Shown one piece after another: positions 12,498 to 19,177 of a stretch of 35,252 nucleotides of DNA. The stretch is taken from the IMG/VR virus record IMGVR_UViG_3300009314_000048, positions 1-35,252 of that record; one strand, given 5' to 3'. Both the position numbers and the translations under genes were made by a program. This stretch comes from a virus. Position 1 is the first letter of the stretch. Each line of letters begins with the position of its first letter. Below the pieces are notes generated by a model, which worked only from the letters and a program-made list of their open reading frames with translations, ran no database searches and was not told where the DNA came from.

Positions 12498-13676
12498 GCA
12501 AGAAGAAGAAGACGCAAGATGAGATGGCCGAGGCCCTCGAACTGACGGCGGAGGAGCGGGACTTCGAGGCCCGCTACGAGGCGGCTAGGGCGGAGAACAA
12601 CCTGCTGAGCCGGGAGCTGCGGAAGACCAAGGGCATTCTCGGGAGGGCACTGGAGGTCCGGGATTTGTTGCGCGACACCTGCCGGGCCCTGCGGCCGCCG
12701 GCGAAGTGGAAGCCGCCCGCGGCGGCGAAGGCCAAGTCCGCCGTCGACATGATCGCCCTGTTCAGCGACCTGCAGACCGGCGAGAAGGTCGACGCCCGCG
12801 AAACGCAGGACTGGGGGCGGTACAACTTCGCCATCGGCGAGAGCCGCACGAGGATCTACACGGACTGCCCGCGGCGGTACGCGAAGGTCCAGCGGCACGG
12901 CTACCGGATCGAGACGTGCCACGTCGTGCTGCTGGGCGACATGATCTCCGGCGACATCCACGAGGAGCTGCTGCGGACCAACGAAGTGCCCCCCCCCCGT
13001 GCAGGCCGTGCTGGCCGGGCGGCTGATCGCACAGCTGGCCTCCGGACTGTCGAACCAGTTCGCCCACGTGATCCTGCACGGGATCGGCGGGTCGAACCAC
13101 TCGCGGCTGACGCGGAAATACCAGTTCAAGGGCGGCACGCTCAACAGCTTCGACTGGGTCGCCTACGAGTACGCCGCAGCCGTGCTGGCCAGGCACGAGA
13201 ACGTGCGGGTCAACATCTACCCCAGCAAGAAGCACGTGATCGACCTGGCCGGATGGAAGTTCCTCTGCGCCCACGGCGACCACATCAAGGCCTGGATGGG
13301 CATCCCGTACTACGGGATCGCGCGGGAACTCGGGCGGGAAGCCCTGCGGCGGCTCGAGAAGATCATGGAGCAGCTGCGGCGGGACCTGCCCGTGACCGAG
13401 GGCTTCGACTACGGCCTCGGCGCCCACTGGCACGTGCCGTTCGCCGGGCCGAGCTTCAAGTACATCATCAACGGATGCCTCACCGGGACGACCGAACTGG
13501 ACCACACCCAGGGCCGCCACGCCGTGCCCCAGCAGGTGGGCGCCCTGGTCAGCCACAAGCACGGCATGTTCGGCCCCATCGCCTGGCGGCTCGACAGCCC
13601 CGAAGAGGCCGAGCTGGTCGGCAGGGACGTACGGGACGAGATCCTCACGGAGCGGGATCCGGCCCATGTGACGTGA
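12494..13676 (+). pseudogene. Calcineurin-like phosphoesterase, frame broken at C10 run
   Basis: Two frames together make one phosphoesterase. The first (12494 to about 12995) gives a Lys-rich start, a coiled coil (residues 15-60), then IALFSDLQTGE and VVLLGDMISGDIHEELLRTNEVPPP. The second (from about 12998) gives VQAVLAGRLIAQL, GIGGSNHSRLTRKYQFKGG and FLCAHGDHIKAW. These correspond to metallophosphatase blocks: D-x-Q in place of the usual D-x-H, GDxxxxxxH, GxNHxR and HGDH. The join is a run of ten C (12989-12998); nine would restore one frame reading NEVPPPVQAV. It may be a sequencing or assembly error, a real mutation, or slippage. The family is usually nuclease-like, in DNA processing. Confidence 0.8.
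12989..12998 (+). other. Ten-C homopolymer at frame break
   Basis: A run of ten C inside the phosphoesterase gene. The frame before and after differs by one base, and all conserved motifs continue across it. Confidence 0.9.
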
Positions 13677-13706
13677 CATAAGTGACATCGAAAGGAGCAC
13701 GAGACG

Positions 13707-13979
13707 ATGGGCAGGAAATCAGCAAGAGCCAAGGGCACCAGCGGCGATCCGCTGGTGAAGGTGCTGTCGGCGGCTCCGTCGCCCGATGACGGCGACGCAG
13801 GAATGACTGTGAAGGAACTGTGCGAGAGGTTCGGGTGGACGGTCCCGATAGCGCGGGAGCGGGTTCGTCGTGCGATCGCCGCTGGTGATGTCGTGTCCGG
13901 CCGAGGCTACCGGGCCAACCTGGCCGGGCACCAGCAGCGCGTGCCGGTGTACCGAGCTGTGAAGGCGAGGGGGGGGTAA
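13707..13979 (+). CDS. Small HTH protein
   Basis: AAAGGAG lies nine bases before the ATG. The 90-residue product has a basic start (MGRKSARAKG) and a helix-turn-helix, MTVKELCERFGWTVPIARERVRRAIAAG, followed by a short beta wing (DVVSGRGYRANLAGHQQRVPVYRAV). This looks like a winged-helix DNA-binding protein, possibly a late-gene regulator, as it is the last convincing gene before the packaging genes. The target is unknown. Confidence 0.65.
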   Translation: MGRKSARAKGTSGDPLVKVLSAAPSPDDGDAGMTVKELCERFGWTVPIARERVRRAIAAGDVVSGRGYRANLAGHQQRVPVYRAVKARGG

Positions 13980-14016
13980 TCCGTCCGGCGGATTCCTCGA
14001 TCAAGGGCAGTAAGCG

Positions 14017-14214
14017 ATGTCTGCAACTACGGTTATGGTTGCCATGGAAGTGAGCGACGCCGCCGGCGTGCGGCGTAAAGGTCTGTTGAGGTATGAGTTG
14101 GCGTGTTCACGCATGCGGCCAGTCCAGTGGCTGGCGCAGTCGGTGGCCAGTGGTCTGTCTGTAACCCTCGATAGAATGGCGGTTTGTGGTCTGAATCGCT
14201 TGGGTCCTCCGTAG
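14017..14214 (+). CDS. Possible small protein in low-GC island
   Basis: A 65-residue frame, MSATTVMVAMEVSDAAGVRR and onward, with AAGGG nine bases before the ATG. The DNA here is clearly less GC-rich than its surroundings and codon use differs, so it may be a recent import or not a gene at all. I recognise no domain. Confidence 0.3.
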   Translation: MSATTVMVAMEVSDAAGVRRKGLLRYELACSRMRPVQWLAQSVASGLSVTLDRMAVCGLNRLGPP

Positions 14215-14225
14215 GGGGTGCCCAT

Positions 14226-14261
14226 GCGGGTCATTGAGAGGCCCGCACAGGCAGTGTTTTT
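14226..14261 (+). terminator. Candidate terminator before packaging genes
   Basis: GCGGGTC (14226-14232) pairs with GGCCCGC (14240-14246), one G-U pair, 7-base loop. A run of five T (14257-14261) follows after ten bases. The spacer is longer than in classical terminators. Confidence 0.35.
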
Positions 14262-14288
14262 GTAAGTTTTTGAAATGGCTTTACTTAG
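14260..14288 (+). promoter_or_regulatory. Possible late promoter
   Basis: TTGTAA (14260) and TACTTA (14282) are separated by 16 bases in an AT-rich patch just ahead of the terminase small gene at 14316. An alternative -35-like TTGAAA is at 14270. It resembles a sigma-70-type promoter only loosely, and position is the main support. Confidence 0.3.
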
Positions 14289-14315
14289 GGTTGGTTAGAG
14301 CGACGCGGGTCACGG

Positions 14316-15071
14316 ATGGCGAAGGTGAAGAAGGGCAAGGCGACGGGCGGCAGCCGGGCGAAGACGGTCCGGAAGAGGGCGAAGAAGGCCCGGGAGAAGG
14401 CAAAGCCCGGGCGGAAGCGCCGTGAGATGGATGTTCGCGCCCTGACGGGGGTGCAGGTGGGGCGGATCTTCGGGGTCTCGGGGCCGGCGGTGACGAAGTG
14501 GGCGAAGAAGGGGTGCCCCCGCAACGAGGACCTCACGTACGACCTGGCGGCTGTGGGGCGGTGGATCCGGGGCGGGAGCCTGGACATCCACCGGGTGCCG
14601 CAGAACGTGGCGATCGGGGTACTCGCGACGACCCGGCCGACGGTGGGGGCCTGGGAGAAGAAGGGCTGCCCGCGAAACGCCGACGGGAGCTACGACCTGG
14701 CGGCCGTGGTTCAGTGGCGGATGCGCGAACTGACGGCGGACGTTCGCCGGGCACGGGAAGAGGCCAACCGCGGGCGACAGCGGCGGGAGCTGGCCCAGGC
14801 GGAACGGGCCGAGATTGAGCTGGCGGAGATGAAGGGGGAACTGCTGCCCCGGAACGCCGTTGTGGCCGGGTGGATCGCACGCTGCCAGGTGCTCAAGAGC
14901 ATGCTGCTGGGGATGGTGCGAAAACTGCCCCAGTACGGGCTGGACAAGGGGCAGGCGGCGGCGATCGACGCGGACGTGCACACGATGCTCGAGCGGCTGG
15001 CCGGCGGGCAGGTGGCCCTGCAACTGACGCCGGAACAGGCGGCGGTGATCGTGCCGGAGGACGGGAAATGA
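14316..15071 (+). CDS. Terminase small subunit, Nu1-like, doubled HTH
   Basis: Recognises packaging-start DNA and hands it to the large subunit. After a very basic first 35 residues there are two similar Nu1-type DNA-binding units: GVSGPAVTKWAKKGCPRNED..YDLAAVGRWI (about residues 50-88) and TTRPTVGAWEKKGCPRNADG..YDLAAVVQW (about 105-135). Both share the W-x-KKGCPRN core and the YDLAAV block. A long helix (140-175) leads to a C-terminal region for assembly. A single such domain is usual. It ends by ATGA overlap with the large terminase, which supports the call. Confidence 0.85.
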   Translation: MAKVKKGKATGGSRAKTVRKRAKKAREKAKPGRKRREMDVRALTGVQVGRIFGVSGPAVTKWAKKGCPRNEDLTYDLAAVGRWIRGGSLDIHRVPQNVAIGVLATTRPTVGAWEKKGCPRNADGSYDLAAVVQWRMRELTADVRRAREEANRGRQRRELAQAERAEIELAEMKGELLPRNAVVAGWIARCQVLKSMLLGMVRKLPQYGLDKGQAAAIDADVHTMLERLAGGQVALQLTPEQAAVIVPEDGK

Positions 15072-17035
15072 CGAGCGGCCTGGCCACGATCGAGATCGAG
15101 GGTGTCGAGGTCATCGACTGGCTGCCCGAGGAAATGGAAGCCTGGGCGATGCCGGAGCTGCTGGGGACGGCCGAGTTCGTCGAGAAGCACATCGAACTGT
15201 CCGGCCGCGACGTGGCGATCCCCGGACCGGTGGACCTGTCGATCACGCCGTACATGCGGGGGATGTTCGACGTGCGGGACGATCCGAGCTACGAGGCCCT
15301 GACGGTGCTGTTCGGGACGCAGCTCGGCAAGACGCTGTTCCTGTACGGCGGGCTGTGCGCGGACATGGTCCAGCGGCCCGGCCCGCGGCTGCTGGTGATG
15401 CCGACCGAACCGGACGCGCGGGAAGTCGCGGGCACGACGCTGCGGGAGATCGTGAGCAACTGCGAGCCGCTGCTGGCGGCGGCCGTCGACGGCGTCGCCA
15501 GCCTGACCAAGGAGGGCTACTACTTCCGGACGGGCAACCTGTACTTCGGGTGGTCGAACTCGGCGGCATCGCTGAGCCGCCGGGCCCTGCGCGAGGTCGA
15601 CTACGACGAGGTCGGGAAGTTCCCGCCGTACGTCGGCCGCGACGCCGACCCGATCAGCCTGGGCGACAAGCGGCTGCGGACGTTCCGCAACACGACCGGC
15701 GCCAAGAGCGTCCGCGTATCGAGCCCGACGACGCGGGACGACCTGATCTGCCAGAGCTGGGAAGAGTCGGACCAGCGGCGGTTCTGGGTGCCGTGCCCGA
15801 CGTGCGGAGAATACCAGACGCTGGTCTGGTCGCAGGTCCGCTGGCCGCATCACAAGGACGGGCACAGCGCAGCGGCCAGCGAAGTGGAAGGACGCAAGCT
15901 CGCACGCTACGAGTGCCTGCACTGCAAGGAACTCTGGAACGACGCCCAGCGGAACAGGGCCGTCCGCCTGGGGGTGTGGGCCCGGGACGGGGAGCGGGTT
16001 GAGAAGGACGGGCGTGTCGCCGGCGAGGCGAAGCGGCGCGGGAACCACGCCGGCTTTCACGTCAACGCGGTCTACTCGCCGTTCACGACGCTCAGCCAAC
16101 TGGCGGGGTCCTGGCTGCGGGCGAAGGAGTCGGGCAGCCTGAGCCGGCTGCAGGACTTCATCAACAACGAGCTGGGCGAGTTCTGGGAAGAGAAGGAAGC
16201 GTCCACGGAGGAAGAGTCCGTCCGGAAACACCGCGGGACGTACAAGCGGGCGAAGTACGACCCGGGGACGGGGCAGGTCGCGGGCTGGCTGCCGGAAAGG
16301 GTGCAGGTCGTCACGGCGTGCGTCGACGTGCAGCGGACGGGCTTCTACGTGTCGGCCCGCGGGTGGGCGTTCGGGCTGGAGAGCTTCGTGCTGGACGCGA
16401 GGCAGATCGCCAGCGAGGCCGAACTGCACCGGTACCTGCTGACGGCGCGATTCACGGACGAGCGGCGGGTGATGGGGATCCGGCTGACGATGATCGACTC
16501 GGGCGACCGGGCCGGGTACGTGTACGGCCTGGTCGACGCGTGGCGCGACATCGACCTGCGGCCGACCAAGGGGCGAAGCACGAGCGGGCCGATCGTGTCG
16601 GCCAGCCCGCGGCGGAAGGATCCACGCACGGGCAAGCGGTACAGCCACGACATCCCGCTGCTGCTGGTGGACACGGAGTACTGGAAAGACTGGCTGGCGC
16701 TGCGGCTGAAACAGGACGAGGCGGGGCCGGGCTACCTGCACCTGCCCGACGACGTCCAGGACGAGTACATCCGCCAGCTCTGCAGCGAACACAAGATCGT
16801 CGATCGCAAGCGCGGGCGGGGCGGGCGATCGGCGCGGCGGCCGAAGAAGGTCTGGCTGCCGAAGAGCCAGGGGCGGGCGAACCACTACTGGGACTGCGAG
16901 GTCGGAAACTGCGTGGCCGGGGAACTGCTCAACGTGAGGATGATCCCGGACCCGCACAACCCGCCGCCGGCGCCGGCGCCGGTGAAGACCGATGAGAACT
17001 GGCTGCAGAAAGGACCCGGCGAAGCGTGGATCTGA
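15068..17035 (+). CDS. Terminase large subunit, GpA family
   Basis: The ATP-driven packaging motor and nuclease. The 655 residues are near lambda GpA length. The ATPase part has a Walker A variant FGTQLGKT (about residues 80-88) and a Walker B region LREVDYDEVGKFP (about 175-187). A zinc ribbon formed by CPTCGEYQ (about 243) and YECLHCKELW (about 280) is typical of this family. The nuclease part has VVTACVDVQRTGFYV (about 413), LTMIDSGDRAGYV (about 475) and HYWDCEVGN (near 610), giving the Asp/Glu cluster for metal. It precedes small joiners and the portal, in lambda order. Confidence 0.95.
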   Translation: MTSGLATIEIEGVEVIDWLPEEMEAWAMPELLGTAEFVEKHIELSGRDVAIPGPVDLSITPYMRGMFDVRDDPSYEALTVLFGTQLGKTLFLYGGLCADMVQRPGPRLLVMPTEPDAREVAGTTLREIVSNCEPLLAAAVDGVASLTKEGYYFRTGNLYFGWSNSAASLSRRALREVDYDEVGKFPPYVGRDADPISLGDKRLRTFRNTTGAKSVRVSSPTTRDDLICQSWEESDQRRFWVPCPTCGEYQTLVWSQVRWPHHKDGHSAAASEVEGRKLARYECLHCKELWNDAQRNRAVRLGVWARDGERVEKDGRVAGEAKRRGNHAGFHVNAVYSPFTTLSQLAGSWLRAKESGSLSRLQDFINNELGEFWEEKEASTEEESVRKHRGTYKRAKYDPGTGQVAGWLPERVQVVTACVDVQRTGFYVSARGWAFGLESFVLDARQIASEAELHRYLLTARFTDERRVMGIRLTMIDSGDRAGYVYGLVDAWRDIDLRPTKGRSTSGPIVSASPRRKDPRTGKRYSHDIPLLLVDTEYWKDWLALRLKQDEAGPGYLHLPDDVQDEYIRQLCSEHKIVDRKRGRGGRSARRPKKVWLPKSQGRANHYWDCEVGNCVAGELLNVRMIPDPHNPPPAPAPVKTDENWLQKGPGEAWI

Positions 17036-17223
17036 ACGACCTCAAGAAGCGGGTTCCCGACGACGGCAGCGTGCCCGACAAGGCGGCGGTCGCGATTATC
17101 CTGGCGAACAAGCGATGCAGCAATTGCGGGGTCGTGGGCGAGTGGAGCACCTATAAAACCGTGGGGCGAATCCGGTATGTTCGGTGCAAATTGTGCACAT
17201 CTTGTGAATCTGTCTGTGTTTAG
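17026..17223 (+). CDS. Small zinc-ribbon protein
   Basis: GTG start overlapping the terminase end by ten bases; AGAAAGGA lies about ten bases upstream. The 65-residue product has CSNCGVVGEWSTYKTVGRIR followed by CKLCTSC, a clear four-Cys ribbon. Similar ribbons occur next to terminase genes in other phages and may assist packaging or transcription, though this is inference. GC content drops near its end. Confidence 0.6.
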   Translation: MDLNDLKKRVPDDGSVPDKAAVAIILANKRCSNCGVVGEWSTYKTVGRIRYVRCKLCTSCESVCV

Positions 17224-17247
17224 GTCGAAAACGGGGCGATGAAAATT

Positions 17248-17266
17248 CTTACCATGCCGTGGTAAG
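17248..17266 (+). other. Perfect 7-bp hairpin in intergenic gap
   Basis: CTTACCA and TGGTAAG flank TGCCG. No T run follows, so termination is doubtful. The gap 17224-17353 also contains the palindrome GTACGTAC (17273-17280) and TTGACG at 17293, a weak -35-like site. It may be a regulatory site between packaging and portal genes. Confidence 0.35.
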
Positions 17267-17353
17267 CAGGGGGTACGTACGTTGCGCGGTTGACGGGGAG
17301 AATCGGGGCGTGATGACAGCGAGCCATCCACGAGCTGCGGAAGGAACCGCGAT

Positions 17354-17569
17354 GTGAGTACGCCCACCGACGCCGAGATCCTGGCCGCGCTGAAGACGGC
17401 CTACAAGAACATCATCGAAGGCGAGGCGCAGTCCGTGACGGTTCGCGGACGCGTCTGGACCGCGCTGAACCTGACCGACCTGAAAGACGCCATCGGATTC
17501 TACGAGAACAAGATCGCCGCCGAAGCAGGCGGCGGTGCGACGGTGGCGAAGTTCGCCACGCCGAGTTAG
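17354..17569 (+). CDS. gpW-like head-tail joining protein
   Basis: GTG start with GGAAGGA about eight bases upstream. The 71-residue product (ILAALKTAYKNIIEGEAQSV, then TVRGRVWTALNLTDLKDAIG) follows the gpW pattern: helix, beta hairpin around VTVRGR, helix. In lambda the gene in this position (W, between terminase and portal) fills the head opening so that tails can attach. Length and position both fit. Confidence 0.75.
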   Translation: MSTPTDAEILAALKTAYKNIIEGEAQSVTVRGRVWTALNLTDLKDAIGFYENKIAAEAGGGATVAKFATPS

Positions 17570-17578
17570 CTGGCCGAC

Positions 17579-19174
17579 ATGGGACTGGGACGACTCCTCG
17601 ACAAAGCGATCACGACCGCCTTCCCCGGATGGGGACTGCGGCGGGCCGCCGCGCGGGCGCGGGCGGAGTTCATCCAGCAGAATTTCCGGAACGCGACCTA
17701 CAGCGCGGCGAGCAAGAACCGGCTGACCAACGCCTGGACGTCGACGACGGTGGGGCCCAACGCCCTGGTCGACGACAGCGCCACGCTGAACGCCCGGGCG
17801 CGAATGACCTACCGCGACGACTGGGCGGCGAAGAGCCTGGCCGATGGATACCGGCGGCACGTGGTGGGCATCGGGATCACACCGCGATCGGCGGCGCGGG
17901 ACCCGCAGACGGGCAAAGAGGACGACCGGTTCCGGACGTTCAACCGGCGGATCGACCGGCTGTACGACTACTGGGCGAGGCGGCCGCGACTGTGCGACGT
18001 CGAGCGGACGAAGTGCAAGGCCGAGATGGACGGCCTGGTGGTGCAGGAGCTGGCCATCGTCGGCGAGGCGTTCGGCGTGCTGGTGACGGTGCAGCGGGCG
18101 AACGCGGTGGGCCTGGCCGTGCAGATGTTCGAGCCCGAGCAGCTCGACTGGACGATCACCGAAAACCGCGACACGGGCAACCGCGTATACGGCGGCGTCG
18201 AGATCGACGCCGACGGGGCGCCCGTGGCCTACTGGGTCTACAGCGGCGATCACCCGTACGACCAGTACAACGCCGGGTCGACGAGGATCGACGCGTCCCG
18301 CGTGATGCACGTGTTCCGCCAGGACCGGGTCCGGGCGACGCACGGGGCGACGTGGATGCACGCCATCCTCGAGGACATCTACCAGCGCCGGGGATACCGC
18401 ATGGCCGAGGCGTTCGCGAAACGCATGGAGGCCTGCATCGGCGTGCAGGTGCGGTACGACCAGTGGTACGGCGGCAGCGGCAGCGGCGGGAACTGGGGCG
18501 GGGCAGCGCCGAGCGGCGACGACCGCACCGACGCGAAGGGCAACGCGGAGATCATCGTCGAGCCGGGGATGAACCCGGACCTGGGGCACGGCCGGTACCT
18601 GGAGGTCCTCAACCCGCAGCGGCCCGGCTCGCAGTACGACCCGTACATGAAGCGGACCGCCGATGAGATCGCGGCCGGCGGGGGGCTCGACGGGGCGCAC
18701 CTGACGCGGAGCTTCCACGAAGGCAACTTTTCCAGCCAGCGGCAGGGGGCCCTGGAAGTGGACCGGCAGTGCGACCCGATCGTGCACAACCTCATGGTCA
18801 ACCTGTGGTGCCGGCCGATCCGCGAGGCGTTCAAGGTGCGGGCCGTCCTGCAGGGGCTGGTCGAGGCGCCGGGGTTCTTCGAGTCGACGGACCTCATGAT
18901 GGCGTACCTCGACGACGACTGGCAGGGGCCGCCCAAGCCGTGGGTCGATCCCAAGAACCAGGCGACCGCGACGCGGATGGCGCTGGAAGACGGGGTGACC
19001 AACCTGCGGGAAGTCAAGAATACCGTTGGCGGGGACTGGCGGGAGGCACTGGACCAGCGAGGGGACGAGAAGGAATACGCGGAGGGCCGTCACGTGGCGC
19101 CCAAGTGGATGAAGGGCGAGCAGGCGGCCGTGGCCGTGCCTGCCGGCGGGGACGACGAGGACGAGGAGAGCTGA
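17579..19174 (+). CDS. Portal protein, lambda family
   Basis: Forms the twelve-subunit ring at the capsid vertex through which DNA enters. Residues 35-80 (NRLTNAWTSTTVGPNALVDD, LNARARMTYRDDWAAKSLADG) and the block VQMFEPEQLDW, YGGVEIDADGAPVAYWVY, RIDASRVMHVF match lambda GpB-type portals. The 531-residue length is typical. A Gly-rich loop (YGGSGSGGNWGGAAPSGDD, about residue 300) may be disordered. The C-terminal 25 residues are charged. It is followed after three bases by the fused protease-capsid gene. Confidence 0.93.
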   Translation: MGLGRLLDKAITTAFPGWGLRRAAARARAEFIQQNFRNATYSAASKNRLTNAWTSTTVGPNALVDDSATLNARARMTYRDDWAAKSLADGYRRHVVGIGITPRSAARDPQTGKEDDRFRTFNRRIDRLYDYWARRPRLCDVERTKCKAEMDGLVVQELAIVGEAFGVLVTVQRANAVGLAVQMFEPEQLDWTITENRDTGNRVYGGVEIDADGAPVAYWVYSGDHPYDQYNAGSTRIDASRVMHVFRQDRVRATHGATWMHAILEDIYQRRGYRMAEAFAKRMEACIGVQVRYDQWYGGSGSGGNWGGAAPSGDDRTDAKGNAEIIVEPGMNPDLGHGRYLEVLNPQRPGSQYDPYMKRTADEIAAGGGLDGAHLTRSFHEGNFSSQRQGALEVDRQCDPIVHNLMVNLWCRPIREAFKVRAVLQGLVEAPGFFESTDLMMAYLDDDWQGPPKPWVDPKNQATATRMALEDGVTNLREVKNTVGGDWREALDQRGDEKEYAEGRHVAPKWMKGEQAAVAVPAGGDDEDEES

Positions 19175-19177
19175 CCG

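Noticed and set aside
14711-16957. Long minus-strand frame of 748 residues
   Set aside because: It mirrors the clear terminase genes and has no recognisable domain.
17248-17266. Intrinsic terminator after the zinc-ribbon gene
   Set aside because: The stem is perfect but no T run follows.
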